The translations under genes and the position numbers were made by a program. The notes below the pieces were generated by a model that was not told the origin of the DNA, did not search any database, and worked only from the letters and a program-made list of their open reading frames with translations. 64,000 nucleotides of DNA from Methylomonas sp. ZR1 (GTDB taxonomy: Bacteria; Pseudomonadota; Gammaproteobacteria; Methylococcales; Methylomonadaceae). This document shows positions 54,850-63,803 of this stretch, one piece after another. The stretch lies in assembly GCF_013141865.1 (NCBI RefSeq), contig NZ_RCST01000001.1, positions 4,650,001 through 4,714,000 of the forward strand, written 5' to 3'. The stretch's first letter is position 1; every line of letters begins with the position of its first letter.

Positions 54850-55949
54850 GGCGCGGTTGCTCGAGTTAGCGAATACGGGGTCGGGTCAATTTCGGTGGGG
54901 CGCTGCAGAATCAGGTCCGCCAACAGCTTTGCGGAAGCGGGCCCCATCACCAAACCATTTCTAAAATGGCCGGCGTTGATGCTGAGATTCTCAATTTCGG
55001 GATGTTGTCCAACCGTAGGTATGCCTTGCGGGCTGCCGGGACGCAAACCGGCCCAATGATGGCAAACCGGATAGTTTTTCAAGGTCGGCAGTAATTCGGT
55101 GGCGAATTGGTAAAGCTGTTGTTTGGCGTCTTCGGTGGTGACTTTGTGAAAGCCGGCTTGCTCCACGGTGCTGCCCGCCAGGATTTTGCCATCGCGGCGC
55201 GGGATCAAATATTGATCGCCATCCAGCACCATATAAGGCAAGGTTGTTGGTGTGGCGTCGAACAGCAGCATCTGCCCTCTGACCGGCTTGATTTGCAGGT
55301 CTACCGGCCAATCCGGCAATAAATCCCGCATTAAATCGGTGGTCCAGGCGCCGGCGCTGACGATCAGGTGCCGAGCGGAGTAGGTGCCGTTGTTGGTGTC
55401 AATGCGTTCAACTCGGTGGTTGGCGATGCCGATCTTGCGAATTTCGGTACTATCCAGAAATTTCGCGCCGGATTGTATTAAGTAAGCGTGGAGTGATTTT
55501 AACAATCTGGGGTTACGGGCTTGGGCAATTCCTGGCAGCCATAGCGGTTGGTCGAGATCGCTGGTAAACGGCTCGGTCAATGACGTTGCTGCCGGCTGGT
55601 AGTCGATGCAGTAATGCTCGCACCATTCTATGGCTTGTGCGTAGTCCGGGTTTTTGCAGATCAGCATGCCGCAGTCATACCATTCAGGGTCGATACCGGT
55701 CGCGGCGAGCAGGTCCCGGCTTAAGGCCGGGTATTTTTTTAAGCTGTTGACCGCCAAATCAGAGATCGCTGCGGCTTGGCGCCAGGGATAAATCGGCAAC
55801 AAAATGCCGCCGCCGGCCCATGAGGATTCCTGGCCCGGTTTGGATTTGTCGAGGATGGTGACGTCGCGGCCGGCCAGGCGCAGTTCGCGAGCGGCTAATA
55901 GGCCGCTGATACCGCCGCCGATGATCAGAATATCCAGGTGTGTGGTCAT
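54846..55949 (-). CDS. thiO: Glycine oxidase-like FAD-dependent amine oxidase (ThiO)
   Basis: ThiO oxidises glycine to iminoglycine for thiamine thiazole synthesis. The 367 residues have the FAD dinucleotide fold [19 protein letters not shown] at 9-27, the [12 protein letters not shown] stretch after it, and the C-terminal [16 protein letters not shown] and [13 protein letters not shown] typical of ThiO. No thiS or thiG is adjacent, so a related amino-acid oxidase remains possible. Confidence 0.9.
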   Translation of the reverse strand: MTTHLDILIIGGGISGLLAARELRLAGRDVTILDKSKPGQESSWAGGGILLPIYPWRQAAAISDLAVNSLKKYPALSRDLLAATGIDPEWYDCGMLICKNPDYAQAIEWCEHYCIDYQPAATSLTEPFTSDLDQPLWLPGIAQARNPRLLKSLHAYLIQSGAKFLDSTEIRKIGIANHRVERIDTNNGTYSARHLIVSAGAWTTDLMRDLLPDWPVDLQIKPVRGQMLLFDATPTTLPYMVLDGDQYLIPRRDGKILAGSTVEQAGFHKVTTEDAKQQLYQFATELLPTLKNYPVCHHWAGLRPGSPQGIPTVGQHPEIENLSINAGHFRNGLVMGPASAKLLADLILQRPTEIDPTPYSLTRATAP

Positions 55950-56262
55950 GCAAATGCCGAGGAAAACGGGTGTAAGAAGGCTTTTTTAAGGTAACACGAA
56001 GGCGGTTTATTTTGATAGGGTTTGCCGATTGTCCATGGGTGTGTGAAAAAGCAAATGGCTGTTGTTAATTTTTGACAAATATGGATTATAGTTTACAAAG
56101 TATTTGTATCTTATTGATATAAAACAAATTTTTTGAGTAAAAAAAATAGACTTAAAACTTGTAAGGCTAGTGTTTTGCTGCTATTATTGCCCACGTGAAG
56201 AAATCCTGTGTTGCTTTAAAGCTATTCAGTCTTAACAATAATTACCCTTGGGGGGAACAACA
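55950..56262 (+). promoter_or_regulatory. AT-rich upstream region of the porin-like gene
   Basis: These 313 bp turn strongly AT-rich from about 56040. A TTGACA (56072-56077) with TACAAA 16 nt later is a fair sigma-70 pair, which would leave a leader of about 160 nt. GGGGGGAA lies 6-7 nt before the ATG. No other gene was seen. The region is consistent with a strongly expressed gene. Confidence 0.4.
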
Positions 56263-57177
56263 ATGAGTTTTACTAAAAGCAAATTAGCGCTGGGTGTTGC
56301 CGCAGCGTCTTTAACAATGGCTGGAGCATTCATTGCCCCACAAGTCCAAGCAGCGGGTTCAAGTGCTGAGCGCGTCGCTGACGCTGCTGCCAGAAAAACC
56401 GAAGCTCTGGAAGCACAAATGCAACAAATGGCCGAGCAAATGCAAGCCATGCAAGCGGAATTGAGTCGCGTTAAATCTTCATCCGCCAGCTCCACTGCCG
56501 CTAACGCGAAAGTGCAAGAGTTGGATCAATGGATGGCGTCTGTTAAATCAACTCCTGCGCAAGCGTCTGCAAAAGATAACTTGGTAGCGGTTCGTGGCGG
56601 TTGGGCTTCTCTGGATCAAGATCGTGGCGGTGCCTTAAATGAAAAAGGTTCGTTGTTGTCCAATAACTCAAATAACGACGGCTTTTACTTTGGTGGTGCG
56701 TTCGACTTCAATGTCAATAACGACTTGTTCGGCTTGATGGATGATACGTCTTTCGCTATCGAGTTGGGTATTGAATATGCTCAATACGGCACAGGCACAA
56801 ACACAATCACAAATGGTACTGCTGTTGTGCCAGTAGCGGTTGGTGGAACCGGTGCTGTGGCAATTAATGCTGGGTCACCGACATCAACCGATGCCCGCCT
56901 GAGAATCAACGCCTCACCAAAAATCAAATTCATGCATGACAGCAAACTGCGTCCATGGATTATCCCTGTTGGTTTGGATATCAACATCCTGGGTGTTCCA
57001 TCCAACGCGGTTTCCGTGTTGAACGCCGGCATGAACTTCGGCGCCGGTGCAGAATATGACCTCTACAGAGGCATTGTTCTGGGTACTGACGTGCGTTACC
57101 ACTATGCAACCAGCAGCCTCGACGGCACACCAACCGACGGTTTCAATGCTGGCGGTTACGTGGGTTTCAAATTCTAA
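56263..57177 (+). CDS. Outer-membrane porin-like protein with N-terminal coiled coil
   Basis: The 304-residue product has a signal peptide (1-30, ending VQA), a coiled coil rich in Gln, Met and Ala (about 34-71; heptads around EAQMQQMAEQMQAMQAE), a Ser/Ala linker, and a beta-rich domain (about 108-304) ending in Phe, the usual outer-membrane insertion signal. The coiled coil may trimerise or reach the peptidoglycan. The family is unnamed to me, beyond 'porin family'. A strong ribosome site and terminator suggest high expression. Confidence 0.8.
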   Translation: MSFTKSKLALGVAAASLTMAGAFIAPQVQAAGSSAERVADAAARKTEALEAQMQQMAEQMQAMQAELSRVKSSSASSTAANAKVQELDQWMASVKSTPAQASAKDNLVAVRGGWASLDQDRGGALNEKGSLLSNNSNNDGFYFGGAFDFNVNNDLFGLMDDTSFAIELGIEYAQYGTGTNTITNGTAVVPVAVGGTGAVAINAGSPTSTDARLRINASPKIKFMHDSKLRPWIIPVGLDINILGVPSNAVSVLNAGMNFGAGAEYDLYRGIVLGTDVRYHYATSSLDGTPTDGFNAGGYVGFKF

Positions 57178-57200
57178 GTTGACCCTTAGTTAGCACGCAA

Positions 57201-57231
57201 AAGGGAAGGTGTCACAGCCTTCCCTTTTTTT
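57201..57231 (+). terminator. Rho-independent terminator after the porin-like gene
   Basis: A perfect 9-bp stem (57201-57209 with 57218-57226), an 8-nt loop and a run of T to 57231 form a textbook terminator, 23 nt after the stop. Confidence 0.9.
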
Positions 57232-57244
57232 ATGGATGAAAACA

Positions 57245-58189
57245 ATGAAAACCCTCTATCCGGATATTGCGCCGTTCCATACCTTTTTTCTGGAAACTGA
57301 TAGCGAGCATCGCGTCTATGTCGAGCAATCCGGCAATCCGGCCGGTATTCCGGCGATTTTTTTGCATGGCGGGCCGTGTTCCGGCACCAAGCCGGATCAT
57401 CGGCGGTTTTTCGATCCCGAGCGCTACCACATTATCCTGATGGACCAGCGTGGCTGCGGATTATCCGAGCCGTTTGGTGAATTGCAAGGCAATACCACTC
57501 AGGATTTGCTGGCCGATATGGAGCGCATCCGCCAACAGTTACGCATCGAAAAGTGGTTGTTATTCGGCGGTTCCTGGGGCGGCACCTTGGCTTTGCTTTA
57601 TGCGCAGCAGTATCCGCAACAGGTATTAGCAATGATTTTGCGCGGAGTGTTTTTAGCGAGGCAGGCCGATATGGAGTGGTTTCTGGGTAACGGCGTCAAT
57701 AAAATCTACCCCGAACGCTGGCAGATCTTGCTGGATGCTTTGCCCAATTTGCCGGATGCGAATGTCCTGGAGCGATTGGTGGAGGCGATTTTTGGTGCCG
57801 ATCAGGATGTAGCTAAACGTGCTGCTCAACAATGGCAGGCCTGGAGCGGACAAGTGGCTCTGGGAAATGACTATTTGGAGAGTATGGAGTCGGTTAGCGA
57901 GCAAATGCTACGGCAAGTAAAAATGGAATTGTCTTATGCCATCCATGATTATTTCATCCGCGAAAATCAAATCCTGGAAAACTGTGCGGCGTTTCAGTCG
58001 ATACCAACTATCATCATTCACGGCAGAAACGATTTGACCTGTCCTATAGAAGCCGGTTGGCGCCTGCATCAAGCGTTGCCGCAATCGCGTTACGTCGTGC
58101 TGCCTAATGCCGGCCACATTGCGCGGGGCGACGAAATGATCGATGCGTTAGTATCCGCGACCGATGAGATGGCCAGGCTTTTAGCGTAG
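57245..58189 (+). CDS. pip: Proline iminopeptidase
   Basis: The peptidase removes N-terminal proline. ATG 57245 gives 314 residues, a normal length. The alpha/beta-hydrolase fold shows the oxyanion motif HGGPCSG, LMDQRGCGLSEP, the nucleophile in GGSWGGTLAL and the late His in PNAGHIARGDEM. Eleven bases separate it from ubiX, so the two may share a transcript. Confidence 0.93.
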   Translation: MKTLYPDIAPFHTFFLETDSEHRVYVEQSGNPAGIPAIFLHGGPCSGTKPDHRRFFDPERYHIILMDQRGCGLSEPFGELQGNTTQDLLADMERIRQQLRIEKWLLFGGSWGGTLALLYAQQYPQQVLAMILRGVFLARQADMEWFLGNGVNKIYPERWQILLDALPNLPDANVLERLVEAIFGADQDVAKRAAQQWQAWSGQVALGNDYLESMESVSEQMLRQVKMELSYAIHDYFIRENQILENCAAFQSIPTIIIHGRNDLTCPIEAGWRLHQALPQSRYVVLPNAGHIARGDEMIDALVSATDEMARLLA

Positions 58190-58200
58190 ACAAGGGCATT

Positions 58201-58782
58201 ATGAGCAATAAAAAACGACTGGTCATCGGCATGACCGGCGCAACCGGGGCTATTTACGGCGTCAGGATGCTGCAAATATTGCGAGAGCAAGACGAATGGG
58301 AAACGCATCTGGTGGTATCGTCCGCCGGCTTGGTTAACCTGAAATACGAACTGGATATGGATCGGGCTGCTTTGTATGAGCTGGCGGATGTTACGCATGG
58401 CATAAACGATATTGCTTCCTGTATTGCCAGCGGCTCTTTCAAGACCGAAGGCGTGGTGATTGCCCCGTGTTCGATGAAGACGCTGGCGGCGGTAGCGCAT
58501 GGGTTTGGCGATAACTTGATTTCCAGAGCGGCGGACGTGGCGTTGAAAGAGCGCCGCAAAACGGTGCTGGTGCCCCGCGAGACCCCGTTAAATTTGGCGC
58601 ATATCCGCAATATGGCCAGCGTCACGGAAATGGGCGGGATTATCTATCCGCCAATGCCGGCTTTTTACAACAAGACCGATTCCGTGCGGGCAATGGTTGA
58701 TGAGGGGGTGGGGCGAATTCTGGATATGTTTGGGGTTGACGCGACGGGGCTATTCAAGCCTTGGACGGGTCTGGGCGGTTAA
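58201..58782 (+). CDS. ubiX: Flavin prenyltransferase UbiX
   Basis: UbiX adds a dimethylallyl group to FMN and makes the prenyl-FMN cofactor for UbiD in ubiquinone synthesis. The 193 residues show GMTGATGAIYGVRMLQIL at the FMN site, APCSMKTLAAVAHGFGDNLISRAADVALKERRKTVLVPRETPL, and the late PPMPAFYNK. The length is normal. Confidence 0.96.
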   Translation: MSNKKRLVIGMTGATGAIYGVRMLQILREQDEWETHLVVSSAGLVNLKYELDMDRAALYELADVTHGINDIASCIASGSFKTEGVVIAPCSMKTLAAVAHGFGDNLISRAADVALKERRKTVLVPRETPLNLAHIRNMASVTEMGGIIYPPMPAFYNKTDSVRAMVDEGVGRILDMFGVDATGLFKPWTGLGG

Positions 58783-58840
58783 GTTTTTATCGGTCTCGAC
58801 TAAATACGGGGTTTTTGCCGGGTAAATAGTCGGTCTTCAA

Positions 58841-58870
58841 TTGACAGGGTGCCTTATTCTGATTTAGAGT
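58841..58870 (+). promoter_or_regulatory. Candidate sigma-70 promoter of hps
   Basis: TTGACA (58841-58846), an 18-nt spacer and TAGAGT (58865-58870) lie 132 nt before the hps start. The leader of about 125 nt contains AAGACC/GGTCTT arms (near 58926 and 58957) that could fold. The remaining bases of this 220-bp gap show nothing else. Confidence 0.45.
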
Positions 58871-59002
58871 TGCCGCACTCGCGAAAAATGCCCATCGACA
58901 AAGGCTTGCGGCGCTCTCGACTTAAAGACCTGAAAATGGTGTTTGGTTGGGGGGTGGGTCTTAAAACAATAACTGTAACTATAACAATCGGAGCACATAA
59001 AT

Positions 59003-59650
59003 ATGGCAAGACCATTAATTCAAATGGCGTTGGATTCACTGGATTTCAACCAAACTGTCGAATTGGCTGATAAAGTGGCGCCTTATGTCGATATTTTTGA
59101 AATCGGCACTCCTTGCATTAAATACAACGGTATCAACCTAGTCAAAGAACTGAGACAACGTTACCCAGACAAATTGTTGTTGGTTGACTTGAAAACTATG
59201 GACGCAGGCGAATACGAAGCAGGCGCTTTCTACGCTGCAGGCGCAGACATCTGCACCGTGTTGGGCGTATCCGGTTTGGCTACTATCGCTGGCGTTATCA
59301 AGGCAGCAAAAAAACACGCTGCCGAAACCCAAATCGACTTGATCAACGTGGCTGACAAAGCCGAGTGCGCGAGAGAGTCTGTTAAATTGGGCGCGCAAAT
59401 CGTCGGTATTCACACCGGTTTGGATGCACAAGCGGCAGGCCAAACCCCATTTGGCGACTTGAACGACATCGCTCGTTTGGGCTTGGGCGTACGTATTTCT
59501 GTTGCCGGCGGTATCAAACAAGCGACTGTTCAACAAGTCGTTGAAGCTGGCGCTAACATCATCGTGGTTGGTGCTGCTATCTATGGCGCACCATGCCCAG
59601 CAACAGCTGCTCGCGAAATCCGCGAACTGGTTGACGCTGCTGCTGCATAA
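59003..59650 (+). CDS. hps: 3-Hexulose-6-phosphate synthase
   Basis: HPS fixes formaldehyde onto ribulose 5-phosphate, the entry step of the RuMP cycle. The 215 residues show the OMP-decarboxylase-superfamily motif DLKTMD (D62, K64, D67), EIGTPCIKYNG, GIHTGLDAQAAGQTP and the phosphate-binding GGIKQATVQQ and VVGAAIYG. It is full length. No hexulose-phosphate isomerase (phi/hpi) gene is adjacent; it must lie elsewhere, perhaps left of the window. A hairpin separates it from tkt. Confidence 0.97.
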   Translation: MARPLIQMALDSLDFNQTVELADKVAPYVDIFEIGTPCIKYNGINLVKELRQRYPDKLLLVDLKTMDAGEYEAGAFYAAGADICTVLGVSGLATIAGVIKAAKKHAAETQIDLINVADKAECARESVKLGAQIVGIHTGLDAQAAGQTPFGDLNDIARLGLGVRISVAGGIKQATVQQVVEAGANIIVVGAAIYGAPCPATAAREIRELVDAAAA

Positions 59651-59686
59651 ACCAGCTTTGTCAATTCCTATTTGTTAGGAAATATA

Positions 59687-59714
59687 AGGACGGGTGGTTA
59701 GCGCCACTCGTCCT
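59687..59714 (+). terminator. Rho-independent-like terminator after hps
   Basis: An 11-bp stem with one wobble pair (59687-59697 with 59704-59714) and a 6-nt loop is followed by TTCGTTCGTT. A smaller stem (TTCCTA/TAGGAA, near 59665) precedes it. It suggests that hps is transcribed largely alone at high level, with some read-through into tkt. Confidence 0.65.
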
Positions 59715-59798
59715 TTCGTTCGTTATAACCCCCAGTTTTTACCGGGCACGGCCGATTACGAGCCGGCTCGCACTACCAGATTCAAAGGAGAATTAAAC

Positions 59799-61814
59799 AT
59801 GCCTTCGCGCCGAGACTTAGCGAACGCCATCCGCGCACTTAGCATGGACGCCGTACAGAAAGCCAACTCCGGGCACCCCGGTGCCCCGATGGGGATGGCC
59901 GACATCGCAGAAGTATTGTGGAACGATTTTCTGCAACACAACCCCAGCAACCCTAAATGGCCCAACCGCGACCGCTTCATTTTGTCCAACGGTCACGGCT
60001 CCATGCTGATTTATTCCTTGCTGCACTTGGCCGGCTACAACCTGCCGATCGAAGAACTGAAACAGTTCCGCCAACTGCACTCGCAAACCCCGGGTCATCC
60101 TGAATATGGCTACACCGAGGGCGTCGAAACCACCACCGGTCCTTTGGGGCAAGGCATCACCAATGCCGTCGGTTTCGCTTTAGCCGAGCGCACCCTGGCC
60201 GGTCAATTCAACCGTCCCGGTCACGACATCGTCGACCACCACACCTACGTATTCCTGGGTGACGGTTGCTTGATGGAAGGTATCTCCCACGAAGCCTGCT
60301 CCCTGGCCGGCTCCATGAAACTGGGTAAACTGATCGCCTTCTACGACGACAACAACATCTCCATCGATGGTGAAGTCCGTGGTCACGGCAACGTTGCCGG
60401 CTGGTTCCTGGATGACACCCCAAAACGCTTTGAAGCCTACGGCTGGCACGTCATTCCTAAAGTCGACGGCCACGATGCCGATGCTGTGAAAGCCGCTATC
60501 GAAGCCGCGAAAAAAGTCACCGACAAACCGACCATCATCTGTTGCCAAACCACCATCGGTTTTGGCTCGCCGAACAAACAAGGCAAAGAAGAATGTCACG
60601 GTGCGGCCTTGGGTGAAGCGGAAATCGCCCTGACCCGTGAAAACCTGGGCTGGCCGCATGCGCCGTTCGAAATCCCTGCCGACATCAAAGCCGGTTGGGA
60701 CGCCAATGCCAAAGGCGCCAAACTGGAAAGCGCCTGGAACGACAAATTTGCGGCCTACAAAGCCGCACACCCTGAACTCGCGGCCGAATTTGAACGTCGC
60801 GTGATCAAAAACGAACTGCCTGCCGATTGGGCTGAAAAATCCAAAGCGTTTATCGCTGCGGTGGATGCCAAAGGCGAAACCATCGCCAGCCGCAAAGCCT
60901 CACAAAACACCCTGAACGGCTTTGGCCCCTTGTTGCCCGAATTACTGGGCGGCTCTGCCGACTTGGCGGGCTCCAACCTGACCCTGTGGTCCGGCTGCAA
61001 AGACGTCAACCAACCGGGCTTCGATGGCAACTACGCCTACTACGGTGTGCGTGAATTCGGTATGTCCGCCATCATGAACGGCATCACCCTGCACGGCGGC
61101 TTCAAACCCTACGGCGCCACCTTCCTGATGTTCAGCGAATACGCCCGTAACGCCCTGCGCATGGCCGCGTTGATGAAAATCCCGACCATCTTCGTTTACA
61201 CCCACGACTCCATTGGTCTGGGCGAAGACGGCCCCACCCATCAACCGGTCGAACAAACCGCCACCCTGCGCATGATCCCCAACATGCACGTCTGGCGCCC
61301 TTGCGACGCGGTCGAGTCGGCCGTGTGCTGGAAAGCCGCCATCGAACGTCAAGACGGACCGAGCACTCTGATCTTCTCTCGTCAAAACCTGCCGCACGTG
61401 CCCCGTACCAACGCACAAATTGACGCGATCAGCAAAGGGGGCTACATCCTGAAAGACAGCGATGGCACACCGGACGCGATCATCATTGCCACCGGATCCG
61501 AAGTGGAATTGGCATTGAAAGCGGCCGATGCACTGGCTGCGAAAGGCAAAAAAATCCGCGTGGTGTCATTACCGTCTACCAACGTCTTCGAAGCGCAAGA
61601 CCAAGCTTACAAAGACAGCGTATTGCCGCCAAGCGTGACTCAGCGCGTGGTAGTAGAAGCGGGAGTAACCGACAGCTGGTGGAAATACGCCGGCAGCGCG
61701 GGTAGAGTCGTAGGATTGGACCGTTTCGGCGAATCGGCCCCGGCAGGTCAGCTCTTCAAAGAGTTCGGCTTTACCGTGGACAATGTCGTCGCTAATGTGG
61801 AAGCTGTGCTTTAA
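59799..61814 (+). CDS. tkt: Transketolase, second copy (complete)
   Basis: ATG 59799 with AAAGGAG 8 nt upstream gives a normal 671-residue protein; the frame runs upstream to 59694 without support. It has the N-terminal [19 protein letters not shown], the thiamine-diphosphate motif [13 protein letters not shown]...DDNN, and the C-terminal [10 protein letters not shown]. From 60651 on it is identical to the first copy except near the stop. Identical protein ends suggest the same function, with dosage or separate regulation as the reason for two copies. It is followed by a terminator and then two genes of the repeat family. Confidence 0.98.
   Translation: MPSRRDLANAIRALSMDAVQKANSGHPGAPMGMADIAEVLWNDFLQHNPSNPKWPNRDRFILSNGHGSMLIYSLLHLAGYNLPIEELKQFRQLHSQTPGHPEYGYTEGVETTTGPLGQGITNAVGFALAERTLAGQFNRPGHDIVDHHTYVFLGDGCLMEGISHEACSLAGSMKLGKLIAFYDDNNISIDGEVRGHGNVAGWFLDDTPKRFEAYGWHVIPKVDGHDADAVKAAIEAAKKVTDKPTIICCQTTIGFGSPNKQGKEECHGAALGEAEIALTRENLGWPHAPFEIPADIKAGWDANAKGAKLESAWNDKFAAYKAAHPELAAEFERRVIKNELPADWAEKSKAFIAAVDAKGETIASRKASQNTLNGFGPLLPELLGGSADLAGSNLTLWSGCKDVNQPGFDGNYAYYGVREFGMSAIMNGITLHGGFKPYGATFLMFSEYARNALRMAALMKIPTIFVYTHDSIGLGEDGPTHQPVEQTATLRMIPNMHVWRPCDAVESAVCWKAAIERQDGPSTLIFSRQNLPHVPRTNAQIDAISKGGYILKDSDGTPDAIIIATGSEVELALKAADALAAKGKKIRVVSLPSTNVFEAQDQAYKDSVLPPSVTQRVVVEAGVTDSWWKYAGSAGRVVGLDRFGESAPAGQLFKEFGFTVDNVVANVEAVL
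60651..61804 (+). repeat. Long direct repeat, right copy (tkt)
   Basis: This is the partner of bases 1-1154. At the end of the repeat, 61805 and 61808 carry the first two differences, both synonymous. Confidence 0.93.
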
Positions 61815-61830
61815 TAGGCGCTAAGTGAAA

Positions 61831-61861
61831 GGCCTGTCGGTGACGAGTTTGCCGGCAGGCC
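61831..61861 (+). terminator. Hairpin terminator after tkt copy 2
   Basis: A 10-bp GC-rich stem with one wobble (61831-61840 with 61852-61861) and an 11-nt loop is followed by CGTCTTTAA. It lies 16 nt after the stop codon and about 30 nt before the next start, so some transcription of the next gene may depend on read-through. Confidence 0.6.
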
Positions 61862-61891
61862 CGTCTTTAATCAATAGAGTAAGGTGGAATC

Positions 61892-62176
61892 ATGATAAAC
61901 ACGCAATTGATTAAGAAGTTTTTAACGGGCTTGCTGTTTGCTGCATCGGCTGCTGTCAGTGCCCAGGAATATCCTGCCGCGGATTTTCAACCTAAGGTTC
62001 TCTACAGAGATCCTGCTATTGCGGAGGTAGCCAAGGCCAGTTCTCCGGTCGCCGCTACCAGTAATGCTAGTGCGCCTTGCGCCGAAGCAAAACAGGAGCA
62101 GACCTCAGAAGTTGACGCCAAGTTTCCGGCAGCCAATTTTCAGCCTAAAGTAGTATTCAGCGCAGCGGGCTCCTAG
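61892..62176 (+). CDS. Unrecognised exported protein with two PA-QPK motifs
   Basis: I recognise no named family. The 94 residues have a signal peptide (1-24, ending VSA) and two motifs, YPAADFQPKVLY (27-38) and FPAANFQPKVVF (78-89), joined by an Ala/Ser/Glu linker. One cysteine (C63) in the mature part could form a dimer. No membrane helix remains after cleavage, so it should be periplasmic or surface-bound. It matches the N-terminal half of the protein at 1236-1919 and lies 79 bp before the large repeat protein. AAGGTGG 5 nt upstream supports the start. Confidence 0.82.
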   Translation: MINTQLIKKFLTGLLFAASAAVSAQEYPAADFQPKVLYRDPAIAEVAKASSPVAATSNASAPCAEAKQEQTSEVDAKFPAANFQPKVVFSAAGS

Positions 62177-62255
62177 TATTTTTAGGCTATACCGTGAATT
62201 TGATGAACTCGTCGTCTAGACACATAACAATTATTACATTCAGGAGTATTCTCAA

Positions 62256-63641
62256 ATGGCAACAAACAGTTTGATGAATAGCTTATTCGGCTTTTTGTTC
62301 GACAATTCGAGCAGTAGTAATAGTCGGTCGGAAGCTTATTCTCGTGTCGACAGCGAAGACGCGCAATTGACCGGTGTAGCTCGTTATCTGCAAAAACTTG
62401 AGCCGCCTAAGCCGGAGCTGGACGAAAACGGCCAGCCGTTAACCGGGGTGGCGAAATATCTTGCCTTGCAAGCAGAATTGGAAAAAGCCCGGCAACCCGT
62501 CGAAGAGGTGGTTGTTGTGGAGCCGGTTGTCGAGGAAGCAGCGGAAGAAGTTGCTGAACTAGTTGAAGAGGTTGTTGAAGAACTGACCGAGAGCGAGCCG
62601 GTTGCGACGGGTGTTGATAAATATTTGATTCAACAACAGGCAAATCCGGTTACTCGGGTAGCGAAATATCTGATCAAGCAGTCGATTTTGTCTAAAGAAG
62701 CGCCGGTAACTGGAGTTTCTAAATACATTACCAAAAATGATCGCGAAGACCATGTGGTGACTAATGTCGCTAAGTACGTCATTCGGCAAAATATGCAGAC
62801 CGGTTCGACACCATTGATTACCGGCGTTGCCAAATATGTTTTGAAGCAAGATGTATTGGCAAAAGAAGCGCCAATCGCAACCGGGGTGAGCAAATATGTC
62901 ACTAAGCAAGCTTTGTTGGCAAAAGATACACCAATAGTAACCGGTGTTGCTAAGTATGTCGCTCAACAGGAGCGCTTATTGAAAGAACAGGCGCCTTTAA
63001 CCGGCGTTGCTAAGTTTTTGGCGGAGCAGGCGGCGGCGGACAAAAAAGCGGCCGCTGCGGCTTTGATTGCGCGATATGTTGCAGCGGAAGCGCTAGCTCA
63101 ACAGGAAAAGGCGGAGGCTCAGTTGAATCAAGAACAAAATGCCCAGCAAGAATTGGCGGAGGAATTGGCATTTGAGGGTTCCGCTGTAGAGCGTTACCTT
63201 GCTAGGCAGGCTGCGTCTGCCCAGCAGGCGCCAAAGCCAACCGGTGTTGCCAAATATCTGGCTAAGCAGTTGCAATTGCAAAGTCAGGCAGAGCCTTTAA
63301 CCGGCGTTGCCCGTTACCTTGCCAAGCAGGCAATATTGACCAGACAGTTGCCGCCGCCTACTGGTGTCAGCAAGTATTTAGCCAAGCAAATATTAGCGCA
63401 AAAACCTGTTGCCGAAGTGAGCTCGGTTAGCCGATATGTCACTAAGCATGAGTTGCTGGATAAGGATTCGAAAGAACTCACTGGTGTAGCCAGATACATG
63501 TCCAAACAGGACGCACTAGCAAAGGATGCGCCTGGCGTGTCGGGTGTGGCGCGTTACATGGCAAAGCAAGCCTTGCAGTCCAAGGATGAGGTCGTGGCTA
63601 GAACTACCGGGGTAGAGAAATACTTACGTAAACAGGCTTAG
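62256..63641 (+). CDS. Unrecognised 461-residue protein with about 18 TGVxKYL repeats
   Basis: No named family is recognised. The product lacks a signal peptide, Cys and Trp. It begins with a hydrophobic amphipathic segment (about 5-16) and a Ser-rich spacer, then about 18 units of the form [LVIA]TGV[AS][KR]Y[LVM]xKQ, typically followed by a Leu/Ala-Lys stretch and Pro. The motif glycine or its equivalent falls at 190, 210, 230, 250, 310, 330, 350, 370, 390, 410 and 430, an exact 20-residue register. A degenerate unit sits at 270 and one is missing at 290. An acidic Val/Glu segment (81-117) interrupts the early units. The last unit (TGVEKYLRKQA) resembles the end of the left-locus protein. 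Multivalent binding or scaffolding is an inference. Confidence 0.88.
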   Translation: MATNSLMNSLFGFLFDNSSSSNSRSEAYSRVDSEDAQLTGVARYLQKLEPPKPELDENGQPLTGVAKYLALQAELEKARQPVEEVVVVEPVVEEAAEEVAELVEEVVEELTESEPVATGVDKYLIQQQANPVTRVAKYLIKQSILSKEAPVTGVSKYITKNDREDHVVTNVAKYVIRQNMQTGSTPLITGVAKYVLKQDVLAKEAPIATGVSKYVTKQALLAKDTPIVTGVAKYVAQQERLLKEQAPLTGVAKFLAEQAAADKKAAAAALIARYVAAEALAQQEKAEAQLNQEQNAQQELAEELAFEGSAVERYLARQAASAQQAPKPTGVAKYLAKQLQLQSQAEPLTGVARYLAKQAILTRQLPPPTGVSKYLAKQILAQKPVAEVSSVSRYVTKHELLDKDSKELTGVARYMSKQDALAKDAPGVSGVARYMAKQALQSKDEVVARTTGVEKYLRKQA

Positions 63642-63657
63642 TACCTGCCTGAAGAAG

Positions 63658-63690
63658 CCGGCACTTTCTTTTGGAAGTGCCGGTTTTTTT
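63658..63690 (+). terminator. Rho-independent terminator after the repeat-protein gene
   Basis: An 11-bp stem with one wobble (63658-63668 with 63673-63683), a TTTT loop and seven T form a strong terminator 17 nt after the stop. Confidence 0.9.
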
Positions 63691-63803
63691 ATGCCTGCTG
63701 GTTTTAGTGTGTTTAAGGGAGCCGGCAAGCCATGGATTTATACGGCTTTACCGAATCTGTATTATCATGACTACCCACATTCAAATTTTTTGCAGGGATC
63801 TTG

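Noticed and set aside
58849..59070. 73-codon frame across the hps promoter region and start
   Set aside because: It overlaps the hps start in another frame, has no ribosome site and no recognisable product.
59694..59798. N-terminal extension of transketolase copy 2
   Set aside because: These codons cover the hps terminator and lack homology; ATG 59799 has a strong ribosome site and gives the family length.
62256..63641. Repetitive DNA taken as a CRISPR or VNTR
   Set aside because: The repeats are conserved at protein level with varied codons and an open reading frame throughout; there are no identical DNA repeats with uniform spacers.
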